From the NCBI RefSeq assembly GCF_900167255.1, contig NZ_FUYB01000014.1:24394-88393 (forward strand): a stretch of DNA of 64,000 bases, in the 5' to 3' direction. Shown piece after piece: positions 7,267-16,314 of the stretch (the first letter of the stretch is position 1; every line of letters starts with the position of its first letter). The position numbers were made by a program, and so were the translations under genes. The stretch comes from Thiothrix eikelboomii. GTDB lineage: Bacteria; Pseudomonadota; Gammaproteobacteria; Thiotrichales; Thiotrichaceae. The notes under the pieces are model-generated. The model did not search any database. It worked only from the letters and a program-made list of their open reading frames with translations, and had not been told where the DNA came from.

Positions 7267-8442
7267 ATGCACACACTTCAACAGCCACGGTTTAGCCTAG
7301 GCCAAATCAGCTTCCTGCTATTTTCTGCTCATCTTTTTATCCAGAGCCAACCCGTCCTTGCTGATAACACACAGGCTATTACTCAAACGAGTACTCAAAC
7401 TACAACGGTCAGCACAAGTCAGGTGGCAACGCCGACGACGAATCAACCCGCCCGAGATGCAGCCTTAATTCAGCAATTAGTCACGGCGGGGATTCAACCG
7501 CTGTATCGTGAATTGCAACAGCAGAGTCAGCAGCTCACTCAAACTAGCACTGAATTTTGTAGCACCCCTACTCTGGAGAATTTTCAAAAACTGCGCACAG
7601 CTTGGGGGGAAACACTGCTGGCTTGGCAACGGACTGATCTACTATTATTTGGACCGGCGATTGCTGAGCAATTGGATTTCCAAATCAATTTCGCCCCACC
7701 TAAAAAGCAAATCATTAAAAACTTACTCGCCAGTGACCAAGCAATTAGTCAAGCGGACATTGTAGCCGCCGGAGTCGGTGCACAAGGTTTAAGTAGTTTG
7801 GAGTATGTATTATTTGATCGCGAGCAAACGATTGAACAGTTCTTAGCCCAGTTTCAAGAGACTCAAGGTTCAATCCGTTGTAGCTATGTGCAGGCAGTGA
7901 GTGCTCTGCTGGAACAAAAAATCACCCAGCTCAGCAAGGCTTGGCTCGAAACTGATAGCACCAAATTTTTCACCCGTAATCAAGAAGTGATTGATCTTTT
8001 GATCGGCAAATCCTATCAAACCTTAGAAAAAATCAATCTCAAAAAAATCCGGCTACCGTTTGGGATGATGGATGAAAAACAGCTCAGCCATCCTTATGAG
8101 CTAGAAGCTTGGCGCAGTGGTTACTCCTTTAAAACAATTCAAGCCAATATTGAGGGGATTAGCCGAGTATTTATTGATGGGGGCTTTTTGGCATGGATTG
8201 ATAAAACCTTCCCAAATGATGGAACTAAACTCGCCGTTAGCGCCTTTGAGAAACAACTCAAGGATTTAACCCAGATGCAGCTCCCTGCAGGTGACCCCTT
8301 CACCGTGGTTGAACAAAATATCGAATCACCGGCCCGCCGTGAACTGATCGAGCGCTGCCGAGGTTTAGAAATGGGGATCAAGCGGCAACTCGCCATTATA
8401 ACCCAAGCTCAATTAGGCTTTAATGATAATGATGGAGACTAA
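7267..8442 (+). CDS. Imelysin family protein (second copy, HxxE motif degenerate)
   Basis: 391 residues with an N-terminal export signal ending near QPVLA. The imelysin fold is recognisable (LIQQLVTAGIQPLYREL, TAWGETLLAWQRTDLLLFGP), but the GxHxxE motif reads GLSSLEYVLFD, so the histidine is replaced by serine. Second imelysins of this kind usually accompany the canonical one in such clusters. It may be a non-metal-binding partner. The stop codon lies one base before the ATG of the next gene. Confidence 0.85.
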   Translation: MHTLQQPRFSLGQISFLLFSAHLFIQSQPVLADNTQAITQTSTQTTTVSTSQVATPTTNQPARDAALIQQLVTAGIQPLYRELQQQSQQLTQTSTEFCSTPTLENFQKLRTAWGETLLAWQRTDLLLFGPAIAEQLDFQINFAPPKKQIIKNLLASDQAISQADIVAAGVGAQGLSSLEYVLFDREQTIEQFLAQFQETQGSIRCSYVQAVSALLEQKITQLSKAWLETDSTKFFTRNQEVIDLLIGKSYQTLEKINLKKIRLPFGMMDEKQLSHPYELEAWRSGYSFKTIQANIEGISRVFIDGGFLAWIDKTFPNDGTKLAVSAFEKQLKDLTQMQLPAGDPFTVVEQNIESPARRELIERCRGLEMGIKRQLAIITQAQLGFNDNDGD

Positions 8443-8443
8443 G

Positions 8444-9553
8444 ATGCAGCGCCGTCAATTTCTCGGTCTTGCGGCGCTGAGTGTGTTTGGAAGCGCCTTA
8501 GCCACACAGGAATTATTCGAACAAGCTCAACCTAGGCCTGCCCCCAAGCTCTATTCAGCCAATGACAATACCCTAGGTCAGCATTTTTTGAGCCAATTCG
8601 ATTTAAACTCACAACAATTGCAACAACAGCGAGTCCCGATGCGTGGACATGCTGCCTTAGCGCTTAATCAGCATTCAGCTTTATTATTTGGCCGCAGACC
8701 TGCCTTTGAATCGGTGCGCGTTAACTTTAAGCAAGGGACGGTTGAAAGTTTCAAACCTAATCAGCAGCGGCATTTTAATGGGCATGGCTGCCTGTCTGCT
8801 GATCGGCAATGGCTCTTCACTACTGAGACCGATTATGTTAACCAGCGCGGTATCATTGGCATTCGTGAGCTGAGTAGCTTAAAGCAAATAGGTGAATATC
8901 TAAGTTACGGTCTCGACCCCCATGATTTGCAGTTGCTACCCGACGGTAAAACCTTAGTGATTGCAAACGGCGGACTGGAAACCCACCCTGATTTTGGTCG
9001 CCGTAAACTCAATCTTGCCACGATGCAGCCTTCATTGGTTTATTTAGATCTAAGCACTGGAAAAAAACTGGCTGAATATCGCTTAGCCGATCGTTATCTG
9101 AGTATTCGCCATTTAACGGTCAGTCCTCAGGGGGATGTTGCGATTGCTTTGCAATATGAAGGTAATTTATATCAGCAGCAACCGCGCTCGTTAGTGGCTT
9201 GGCAAGCAGCAGGGTCTGAACTTAAATTACTTAAAATCGCCCCGACTGATCTTGCTCAACTGCGTGGCTATTTGGCTGATCTTGTGTATGACCCTCAGCA
9301 ACAATTATTAGTAACGGCCACCCCGCGTGGGCATAGTGTTTCCATTTGGAGTACTGCCAGCGAAAGTTTTGTACAAGCGATCCCTTTAGCTGAGGCGAGC
9401 GGAGTCAGTTTGGGGATTGAAAAGGCAAGCTTCTTGGTCTCCAATAGCCAAGGCGGTTTATACACTCTCCGACCTAGGCAGTCTGACTACGCGCTGCACA
9501 GTCTCCAGACTTTTCCAGAGTTGAGTTGGGATAATCATTTATTGTTGAGCTAG
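8444..9553 (+). CDS. DUF1513 family Tat-exported beta-propeller-like protein
   Basis: 369 residues from the ATG at 8444, chosen because GGAG at 8434-8437 is correctly spaced and because the start gives a Tat signal (MQRRQFLGLAALSVFG). The rest has propeller-like repeats (HDLQLLPDGKTLVIANGG, RHLTVSPQGDVAIALQYEG), as in DUF1513 proteins. These regularly close imelysin/di-heme operons of proteobacteria. The twin-arginine signal implies export in folded form, possibly with a cofactor. The function is unknown, though a part in periplasmic iron acquisition is likely from context. Confidence 0.85.
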   Translation: MQRRQFLGLAALSVFGSALATQELFEQAQPRPAPKLYSANDNTLGQHFLSQFDLNSQQLQQQRVPMRGHAALALNQHSALLFGRRPAFESVRVNFKQGTVESFKPNQQRHFNGHGCLSADRQWLFTTETDYVNQRGIIGIRELSSLKQIGEYLSYGLDPHDLQLLPDGKTLVIANGGLETHPDFGRRKLNLATMQPSLVYLDLSTGKKLAEYRLADRYLSIRHLTVSPQGDVAIALQYEGNLYQQQPRSLVAWQAAGSELKLLKIAPTDLAQLRGYLADLVYDPQQQLLVTATPRGHSVSIWSTASESFVQAIPLAEASGVSLGIEKASFLVSNSQGGLYTLRPRQSDYALHSLQTFPELSWDNHLLLS

Positions 9554-9595
9554 ATTAAGTCTGCTCTAGCATGGTGTAGGTGGGTTTAATGGTTT

Positions 9596-9615
9596 AATGA
9601 GAACTATTTGCATTT
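9596..9615. promoter_or_regulatory. Candidate Fur box upstream of the ferric ABC transporter (distal)
   Basis: AATGAGAACTATTTGCATTT is strikingly similar to the site before bfd (AATGAGAATCGCTTGCATTT): same outer halves, different centre. This suggests a shared local Fur-site form. Confidence 0.55.
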
Positions 9616-9635
9616 AATGAGCATTCATTTTATTA

Positions 9636-9653
9636 TTGATAATAGTTATTATT
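9636..9653. promoter_or_regulatory. Candidate Fur box upstream of the ferric ABC transporter (proximal)
   Basis: TTGATAATAGTTATTATT contains a GATAAT hexamer facing TTATTATT, about 12 bases before the likely start codon of the binding-protein gene. Confidence 0.55.
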
Positions 9654-9664
9654 TACGGATTAAC

Positions 9665-10690
9665 ATGGATATGCTGAAGAAACTGCTACTTGCCACTACC
9701 CTGCTCGCTGCTCCGTTGGTTGCTGTTGCCGAAGGTGAAGTGAACGTCTACTCTTCCCGCCAAGAGCAATTGATTAAACCGATTTTAGACCAATTTACCG
9801 CAGCCTCAGGCATTAAAGTGAACCTAGTCACTGGCAAAGATGATGCTTTGATTGAGCGCTTAAAGCTAGAAGGTGACAACACCCCGGCTGACCTCTTGCT
9901 GACCGCTGATGCGGGGCGTTTGTTTCGGACTAAAGACTTAGGTTTAAGCCAAGCCATTGAATCTGAAACGCTAAAAGCTGCGATCCCCGAAAACTTACGT
10001 GATCCTGACAACCAATGGTTCGGTTTAACCTATCGTGCTCGGCCTATTTTCTATGTAAAAGAAAAAATTAAGCCCGAAGAATTATCCACCTATGCTGATC
10101 TAGCTGACCCTAAGTGGAAAGGCAAAATTTGTGTGCGTAGCTCAGACAATATTTACAATCAGTCGATGCTAGCCTCAATGATTGCCAGCCAAGGTGCAGA
10201 AGCCACCACTCAATGGGCTGACGGTTTAGTAAAAAACTTGGCACGTCCACCCGAAGGCGGTGATCGTGACCAATTAAAAGCCGCCGCCGCAGGTATTTGT
10301 GATTTGGCTTTGGCCAATACCTATTACTATGGGCAAATGCTAGCAGGCGATGGTGCGGAAGATAAAGCAGCAGCGGAGAAAGTTGCGATTTTCTGGCCTG
10401 ATCAAGGCGAGCAAGGTCGAGGTACGCATATCAATATCAGTGGTGCAAGCGTTACCAAGGTGGCAAAAAACAAAGACAATGCAGTCAAACTCTTGGAATA
10501 CTTGGTCAGCGACGAAGCACAAGCTTGGTATGCGGAGCATAATCAAGAGTACCCCGTAAAAACCTCTGTCCCTGCCAGCAGTTTATTGAAAACTTGGGGT
10601 GATTTTAAGGCGGATAGCATTAACTTATCTGAATTAGGTAAGCATAATGCAGAGGCCGTTAAAATCATGGACACTGTGGGTTGGAAATAA
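9665..10690 (+). CDS. fbpA: Ferric iron ABC transporter, periplasmic binding protein (FbpA/FutA type)
   Basis: About 341 residues from the ATG at 9665; an ATG at 9671 is equally possible. The signal peptide is KKLLLATTLLAAPLVAVAEG. The mature sequence starts EVNVYSSRQEQLIKPILDQF, typical of FbpA/FutA ferric-binding proteins, and contains a tyrosine pair (NTYYYGQML) at the position of the iron-binding tyrosines. It delivers Fe(III) to the permease encoded next. Two Fur-like boxes precede it. The following gene overlaps its end by 10 bases. Confidence 0.92.
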   Translation: MDMLKKLLLATTLLAAPLVAVAEGEVNVYSSRQEQLIKPILDQFTAASGIKVNLVTGKDDALIERLKLEGDNTPADLLLTADAGRLFRTKDLGLSQAIESETLKAAIPENLRDPDNQWFGLTYRARPIFYVKEKIKPEELSTYADLADPKWKGKICVRSSDNIYNQSMLASMIASQGAEATTQWADGLVKNLARPPEGGDRDQLKAAAAGICDLALANTYYYGQMLAGDGAEDKAAAEKVAIFWPDQGEQGRGTHINISGASVTKVAKNKDNAVKLLEYLVSDEAQAWYAEHNQEYPVKTSVPASSLLKTWGDFKADSINLSELGKHNAEAVKIMDTVGWK

Positions 10691-12321
10691 AAAATTTCGT
10701 ATGGCGCGCCTTGCTCATTGGCATGGCGCTCTTGACTGCTTTGCCAATTTTGGCAGTTTTTGCTTATGTTTTTGTGCCTTCCGCTGAGGTTTGGCAGCAT
10801 TTGGCTGCCACTGTACTCAGCGACTATCTACTCAATACCCTCTATCTCAGCCTTGGAGTCGGTCTTGGTGTATTGCTATTGGGTGTACCCTTAGCTTGGC
10901 TTTGTAGCATGTGTGAGTTCCCGGGGCGGGCTTGGTTTGAATGGCTACTCTTACTACCCTTAGCCATGCCAGCTTATATCATCGCTTATACTTACACCGG
11001 TATGCTGGATTTTGCAGGTCCGGTACAAACTAGTTTACGTGACTTAATGGGCTGGGCGTATGGCGACTATTGGTTTCCAAATATACGTTCCTTAGGGGGG
11101 GCTATTTTAATGCTTGCCCTTGTCTTATTCCCCTATGTTTATCTGCTCGCCCGTGCTGCTTTTTTAGAGCAATCTATTTGTGTTTTAGAGGTCAGCCGTA
11201 CTTTAGGCTGTAACCAATGGCAAAGTTTTTTTCGGGTTGCTTTACCCTTAGCACGCCCTGCGATTATGACGGGTTTAGCCTTAGCCTTGATGGAAACCCT
11301 CGCTGATTTTGGAACTGTACAATATTTTGGAGTGACCACTTTTACCACAGGAATTTTTCGCACTTGGTATGGCTTAGGTGATCATGCAGCGGCCTCACAA
11401 TTAGCGGCTTTATTGATGAGCTTTGTGTTTATTTTATTACTCCTAGAACAAGCGTCGCGGCGGCGGGCACGGTATTATCACAGCTCAGGCAAATACGCCC
11501 AGATTAAACGAATTGCTTTAACCGGTGGCCAAGCTTGGGCTGCAGTCTTATTGGCTAGCCTGACTTTACTCTTAGGCTTTTTGATCCCGATGGCGCAACT
11601 CGCCAGCTGGGGCTTCGCTAATTGGCAAACTCAAATGGATAGTAGCTTTTTAAGGTTGATTCAGCACAGTCTAGGTTTAGCGATTATCGCGGCCTGCTGT
11701 GCTTTAATCCTTGCCCTGATTTTAGGCTATGGCAAACGCTTAAACCCTAGCCCCTTAGTGAGTTTAGCCGCACGCTTAGCCAGTATCGGCTATGCGATTC
11801 CGGGGACAGTGATTGCGATTGGTGTGTTGATTCCATTTGCTTGGCTCGATACCCAACTCAATCAGTGGAGTCAGACTGTATTGGGTATGAAATTAGGGCT
11901 GCTATTAAGTGGTAGCCTATTTATTCTTTTATTTGCTTATAATGTGCGCTTCCTAGCCGTCTCGTTACAAACGGTTGAAGCGGGTTTAGGCAAAATCAAA
12001 CCGACCCTTGATAATGCAGGACGTTCCCTAGGTTTAAGCCCCCATGCAGTCCTTTGGAAGCTACATATGCCCTTGATGAAAGGCTCTTTATTAACAGCGG
12101 TTTTATTAGTTTTCGTTGATGTTTTAAAAGAATTACCGGCCACTCTGATTTTGCGTCCCTTTAATTTCAATACCCTCGCCGTCCGTACTTATGAATTGGC
12201 TTCAGATGAACGCTTAGCTGAAGCAGGTTTACCTGCTTTAATGATCGTCGCGACGGGGATTATTCCGGTCATTTTATTAAGTCGTTCGATTTCAGGCTCA
12301 CGGGCTGGAGGAAAACTATGA
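10681..12321 (+). CDS. fbpB: Ferric iron ABC transporter permease (FbpB type)
   Basis: 546 residues with about twelve membrane segments in two homologous halves, each carrying a permease coupling segment (EVSRTLGCNQWQSFFRVALP and DNAGRSLGLSPHAVLWKLHMP). This is the fused double-permease form of FbpB. The TTG at 10681 overlaps the end of fbpA and gives a full first membrane segment. TTG 10711 or ATG 10723 are alternatives, as no strong ribosome-binding site decides. The stop codon overlaps the ATG of the ATPase gene. Confidence 0.92.
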   Translation: MEIKNFVWRALLIGMALLTALPILAVFAYVFVPSAEVWQHLAATVLSDYLLNTLYLSLGVGLGVLLLGVPLAWLCSMCEFPGRAWFEWLLLLPLAMPAYIIAYTYTGMLDFAGPVQTSLRDLMGWAYGDYWFPNIRSLGGAILMLALVLFPYVYLLARAAFLEQSICVLEVSRTLGCNQWQSFFRVALPLARPAIMTGLALALMETLADFGTVQYFGVTTFTTGIFRTWYGLGDHAAASQLAALLMSFVFILLLLEQASRRRARYYHSSGKYAQIKRIALTGGQAWAAVLLASLTLLLGFLIPMAQLASWGFANWQTQMDSSFLRLIQHSLGLAIIAACCALILALILGYGKRLNPSPLVSLAARLASIGYAIPGTVIAIGVLIPFAWLDTQLNQWSQTVLGMKLGLLLSGSLFILLFAYNVRFLAVSLQTVEAGLGKIKPTLDNAGRSLGLSPHAVLWKLHMPLMKGSLLTAVLLVFVDVLKELPATLILRPFNFNTLAVRTYELASDERLAEAGLPALMIVATGIIPVILLSRSISGSRAGGKL

Positions 12322-13352
12322 GTCAGCTAGTCTTAGAGCAAGTCGAACTTCGTTATGGGAAAACCACAGCAGTCTATGCGGTCGATCTGTTCGTCGAACA
12401 GGGGCAAATTGCTTGTCTATTAGGACCTAGCGGCTGCGGTAAGACAACTTTACTCCGTGCCATAGCCGGTTTTGAACACTTAAGTCAGGGGCAAATCAGC
12501 CTAAATGGGCAAGTGATCAGTACCCCACATAACACCTTAGCAACTGAACAACGTAAGATTGGCATGGTCTTCCAAGATTATGCCTTATTTCCGCATTTGA
12601 ATATTGCAGACAATATTCGCTTTGGAATTCGTAAACAATCGAATAAAGCTCAACAACATCGGGTTAACGAATTACTCGAATTAGTTAGCTTGCCGGGATA
12701 TGCTAAGCGTTATCCTCATGAATTATCCGGCGGACAGCAACAACGTATCGCCCTAGCTCGCGCCCTTGCCCCTAAACCCGCCTTATTATTGCTTGATGAA
12801 CCCTTTAGCAGCCAAGATACTGAATTACGTGAATCGTTAGCCCGTGAAGTGCGCGAGATTCTCAAGCAAGAAGGGATTACCGCCTTACTCGTGACACATG
12901 ATCAACATGAAGCCTTTGCAATGGCTGATGAAATTGGTGTCTTGCAAGCAGGTCGGCTCCAGCAATGGGGTAGTGCTTATGAATTATATTATCAACCACA
13001 CAATGCCTTTGTTGCCTCTTTTATTGGGCAAGGTAGCTTAATCACAGGGCAAGTCCTTGATGCCACGAAGGTGGCGACTCGCTTAGGGCAATTAGAGTAT
13101 TTAGCTCCGACTAGCCTAACGAATCACCAAGCCTTGGTTTTAATTCGCCCTGAGCAGGTTAAGTTAAATCCACAGGCCGCTATTCGTGCGGCCATTAAGA
13201 GCAAGGTATTTCGTGGCAATGAATATTTATACCATTTACAACTCAGCAACCAAGAAACCTTATTAGCTTTAGGCTCAAGCCAACAAGCTTTTGTTATCGG
13301 TGAGCAAATCGGGATTGAATTAGCGCCACAAGCTTATCCATTAGTGAACTAA
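12318..13352 (+). CDS. fbpC: Ferric iron ABC transporter ATP-binding protein (FbpC type)
   Basis: 344 residues. Walker A is GPSGCGKTT, the signature LSGGQQQRIALARAL, Walker B LLLLDEPFSSQD and the switch histidine VTHD. A C-terminal TOBE-like regulatory region follows the ATPase domain. The ATG overlaps the permease stop (ATGA), with GGAGG ten bases upstream, showing translational coupling. It energises Fe(III) import through the FbpB-like permease. Confidence 0.92.
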   Translation: MSQLVLEQVELRYGKTTAVYAVDLFVEQGQIACLLGPSGCGKTTLLRAIAGFEHLSQGQISLNGQVISTPHNTLATEQRKIGMVFQDYALFPHLNIADNIRFGIRKQSNKAQQHRVNELLELVSLPGYAKRYPHELSGGQQQRIALARALAPKPALLLLDEPFSSQDTELRESLAREVREILKQEGITALLVTHDQHEAFAMADEIGVLQAGRLQQWGSAYELYYQPHNAFVASFIGQGSLITGQVLDATKVATRLGQLEYLAPTSLTNHQALVLIRPEQVKLNPQAAIRAAIKSKVFRGNEYLYHLQLSNQETLLALGSSQQAFVIGEQIGIELAPQAYPLVN

Positions 13353-13363
13353 ACCGATTTATT

Positions 13364-13403
13364 AAGACTGAATAAGACTGAATAAGACTGAATAAGACTG
13401 AAT
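13364..13403. repeat. 10-bp tandem repeat, 4 perfect copies
   Basis: Four head-to-tail copies of AAGACTGAAT lie just after the ferric transporter operon, followed by ATTTTT-like sequence. There is no coding role; the rest of the 243-base gap to the next gene shows nothing else I can name. Confidence 0.95.
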
Positions 13404-13595
13404 AATTTTTATACCACGCCTCCTTCACTCCGTAGCTGTAAAAATAAATCTTGCAACTTATTAAAACCAGCTCTACTTTTTAGAGATGACTGATGATTTA
13501 TCTTGCTAAAACTGAAGCATAACGGCAGCCCCTTCTGAAGCCTAAAAGCGGCTAAGCCTCTTGAGCCAACACAATTCATTTATAGGGATGTAAAA

Positions 13596-14273
13596 ATGTC
13601 TGGAGCAATCTCAAGTTATCTACCGATGGCGCTCGGGGTCGCCTTAAGTCCAACCGCAATTATAGCTATGTTGATATTATGTGCACTGAACCGCGCCAAA
13701 ACCTCAGGCACCTTTGCTTTATTCGGTTGGATTGTAGGTGTTTTTGGCTTTATGGTCTTGAGTGTGTTTCTAGCCAGTTGGCTAACCCCTCAAGACCCAG
13801 ACAACCCCTCTATTTTATTGATTAGTTTGCGCTTTTTATTTGCTTTCCTATTACTATTCTTAGCTTGGCGTAGTTGGAAAACCCGCCCTAAAGCGACGGA
13901 CACAGCAGCAGCCCACCCCCTGCGGATTGATAAATTGCAGAATCTATCAACACTGGCCGCTTTCGGTTTTGGCGTTGCCTTGGTTTTTGCCGCTATTAAA
14001 AATTGGCCGATTATGGCAGCAGCGGCTTTGGATATTGCACAAACCGCCCCTACGCTTTCACAAGGTATTACTACCGCACTGCTGTTTGCTTTGATTAGCT
14101 CACTCGGCTTAATGATTCCTTGGCTTTTATCCATACTAGGGGGTGAAGCCGTGAAAACAGGTCTAGCAGAACTACATCGTTGGTTAACTAAGTATGGCAA
14201 TACGATTATGGCCATACTATTTTTATTTCTGGGTACAAAAGCATTGCTGGGAGCGATTGAAGCCTTACCTTAA
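13596..14273 (+). CDS. GAP (SfLAP-like) family membrane protein
   Basis: 225 residues with about six hydrophobic segments. The first reads YLPMALGVALSPTAIIAMLILC, the N-terminal motif of the GAP / sulfolipid-addressing-like family, related to the LysE superfamily of exporters. It would be an inner-membrane protein, possibly an exporter of a small molecule; the substrate is unknown. It stands alone, with a weak ribosome-binding site (AGGGATG) before the ATG. Confidence 0.8.
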   Translation: MSGAISSYLPMALGVALSPTAIIAMLILCALNRAKTSGTFALFGWIVGVFGFMVLSVFLASWLTPQDPDNPSILLISLRFLFAFLLLFLAWRSWKTRPKATDTAAAHPLRIDKLQNLSTLAAFGFGVALVFAAIKNWPIMAAAALDIAQTAPTLSQGITTALLFALISSLGLMIPWLLSILGGEAVKTGLAELHRWLTKYGNTIMAILFLFLGTKALLGAIEALP

Positions 14274-14380
14274 ATCAAAGCAGTCGATTATTTTTGCAGA
14301 TTTTTTATTGGCTTAATCGCCGAAGATCAATTCGCGGCGTGAATATTAAGGCAGCTATAATTTAGTTTTAGCTTAAAAAG

Positions 14381-14419
14381 CTCCCGGAGAAGAATGGGCT
14401 ATAAAATTATCTCCGGGAG
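14381..14419. other. Perfect 10-bp inverted repeat, structured intergenic element
   Basis: CTCCCGGAGA at 14381-14390 faces TCTCCGGGAG at 14410-14419 across a 19-base loop, with further small hairpins (GTCTT/AAGAC, CTCGCGAG) up to 14475. No gene occupies 14274-14541. It could be a small RNA, a mobile-element end or a degenerate remnant. Confidence 0.6.
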
Positions 14420-14541
14420 ATGAATTTGCCCGCCCCGTCTTCCTCAGTTAAGACAGGTTGGTTTCCCTCGCGAGCGGTTTGATCATAATACAAAGTAAAG
14501 TAAATTGTAACCATTTCGAAAAAAAATGATTATTTTTTAAT

Positions 14542-15156
14542 CTATTCGGATAAAAATTCCACTAATACTTGTCCACGCCCTAACTCACCTAAGGCTTGCT
14601 GTACTTGAGTTTGCACACTAATAGGGCATAAACCATTAATTTGTAGTTCAGGCAGGTATTCAACCTTTAGAATCTGACATTTCCAATCCGTTAAGCAGCG
14701 ACGCACCGCATCTTCTAAAGCATAAGGCGCTGTTATTTGCAAGGCTTGCATGGCAATTTTTAAGCAGGTGGGGGTTTGTTGAATGGTTCTAGTGACTGAA
14801 CTTGAATAGGCCCGAGCTAATCCACCCGTACCTAATTTAATTCCACCAAAATAGCGCACCACTACAGCGACTACTTCACCGAGTTCACTGTGTAATAAAA
14901 CATTAAGCATGGGCTTACCCGCAGTCCCTGCTGGCTCTCCGTCATCACTGCAACTAACTAGAGTGGTCTGTTTTGGCTTACCGGCAATAAAAGCCCAGCA
15001 AACATGGCGAGCATCAGGGTATTGAAGTTTGATCTTTGCAATAAATTCATGCGCGGCTTCAGCAGAAGGAGCCGGCGCAATGAAACCAATGAATTGGCTA
15101 TTTTTTATAGTCTGCTCACAGCAGGCCGTGGTAGCAGGTATTAAAAAAGAACTCAT
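14542..15156 (-). CDS. yigZ: YigZ / IMPACT family protein
   Basis: 204 residues. The N-terminal IMPACT domain is clear (KNSQFIGFIAPAPSAEAAHEFI, CSDDGEPAGTAGKPMLNVL, VVRYFGGIKLGTGGLARAYS), followed by the small C-terminal DUF1949-like domain. Family members bind or protect ribosome-associated targets in the eukaryotic case; the bacterial role is unsettled. It is cytoplasmic and monocistronic. Confidence 0.93.
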   Translation of the reverse strand: MSSFLIPATTACCEQTIKNSQFIGFIAPAPSAEAAHEFIAKIKLQYPDARHVCWAFIAGKPKQTTLVSCSDDGEPAGTAGKPMLNVLLHSELGEVVAVVVRYFGGIKLGTGGLARAYSSSVTRTIQQTPTCLKIAMQALQITAPYALEDAVRRCLTDWKCQILKVEYLPELQINGLCPISVQTQVQQALGELGRGQVLVEFLSE

Positions 15157-15315
15157 AAGTCTCTCATTTGTTTATAGAATGTAAGGGAAACTAGGGTGAA
15201 TAGAACCGCTTATCGGAGATTTTGATCATTCAATGGCCAAAACCTTCAATGCCACCCGCAATTTTTTATACTCTCAACTGAGAAATAAAATACAGATGCT
15301 GCTGGAGAATATTTT

Positions 15316-15642
15316 ATGTACCCCAAAGCCTGTTTGTGGGTCGCTTTTGAGGTGCTGCTGTTAATTTTGCCGATGCAAACTTTTGCTGCACCTAGTCAGC
15401 CTAGTAGGCTACTACCAGATCGAACCAAGGTGACTCTCGTTCAAACGCCACCGTCTAGTTTTCTACAATTGAGTAAAATAATTAGTGAATCTAGTTTGTA
15501 TGAACGGGTATTAACTAATCCAGATTTTATTAAAGTGCAAAGCATCGCCCAACGCTGGTGGGATAATCAGACCGGTGCTAAGCATAAGCAACGAGCGGCT
15601 TATTCAAAACGAGTCACTAAAAACCCTCTACACCAGAAATGA
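15316..15642 (+). CDS. Small exported protein of unknown function
   Basis: 108 residues beginning with a good signal peptide (CLWVAFEVLLLILPMQTFAAP). The mature part is about 80 residues, basic at its end, with no recognised domain. GGAG precedes the ATG at a suitable distance (GCTGGAGAATATTTTATG). It is isolated between yigZ and the convergent histidine-phosphatase-like gene. Confidence 0.6.
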   Translation: MYPKACLWVAFEVLLLILPMQTFAAPSQPSRLLPDRTKVTLVQTPPSSFLQLSKIISESSLYERVLTNPDFIKVQSIAQRWWDNQTGAKHKQRAAYSKRVTKNPLHQK

Positions 15643-15705
15643 ACCATGATAAAAATGAACTAGCTAGACAAGCATGAAGACGAGGTGTCTTAGCTATATT
15701 GGCTA

Positions 15706-16314
15706 TTAGGCATGACAACCGTAAGTCACTAAACTAGCCCAAACACCCGCCTCATCATGCATCACCCGAATCTGGGAAATGGTTCCAGACTCAATGGCTA
15801 GAGAAAAAAAGTTGCGACTTGGCATTCCCAAAACTTGCATAATAATAAGCCTAATTACTCCGGGTTGAGCCACTAATACAACTCGCTTACCTTTATGCTC
15901 AACCATAAAGCGCTCCCAAAGAGCGCTAATACGCCCTTGGAAATGCGCAAAGGACTCGCCCTCGGGTGGCACTAAGCAGGCTGGATTACGCCACCAGCGC
16001 GCTAAAATAGTCGGATTCTGCTCCATAATACTCGCGGGCGTTTGTCCTTCCCAAGTGCCGAAATTCATCTCTGCTAATTCAGGATAGCTTTTTAAAGGTA
16101 GATGGTTTTTCTCCGCCAACCACCGTGCAAACGGTAGGCAAGCATTATGCTCAGAACTAATCACTACCTCCCAATTCGCTTGGCGTTTGACAACCTTCTT
16201 CAGGTTTTTTAGACCCTCAGCACTCAAACTAGCATTCAGCGAGCCGCAAAACACCTCACCTGCATCCAGCGAGGTACTCGGCAGCAAGTCTATTAACGTG
16301 ATAGGAATGCTCAC
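15706..16314 (-). CDS. Catalytically degenerate histidine phosphatase (CobC/PGM-like)
   Basis: 202 residues with the histidine phosphatase fold (CGSLNASLSAEGLKNLKKVV, ELAEMNFGTWEGQ, GESFAHFQGRISALWERF). The catalytic RHG motif is replaced (LIDLLPST), the SPLxRAxxTA arginine is missing (SSEHNACLPFA), and the second histidine is glutamine (LVAQPGVIR where LVAHGGxIR is usual). Only the general-acid region survives. It should not be a phosphatase; a binding or regulatory role is possible. The GTG start shares one base with the greA stop codon (TAGTG), so translation is coupled and it ends the carAB-greA unit. Confidence 0.85.
   Translation of the reverse strand: MSIPITLIDLLPSTSLDAGEVFCGSLNASLSAEGLKNLKKVVKRQANWEVVISSEHNACLPFARWLAEKNHLPLKSYPELAEMNFGTWEGQTPASIMEQNPTILARWWRNPACLVPPEGESFAHFQGRISALWERFMVEHKGKRVVLVAQPGVIRLIIMQVLGMPSRNFFSLAIESGTISQIRVMHDEAGVWASLVTYGCHA

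Noticed and set aside
10340-10559. Short frames on both strands inside fbpA
   Set aside because: They overlap a well-supported gene in other frames and lack any recognisable features.
13364-13403. CRISPR-like array
   Set aside because: The 10-bp units are directly adjacent with no spacers.
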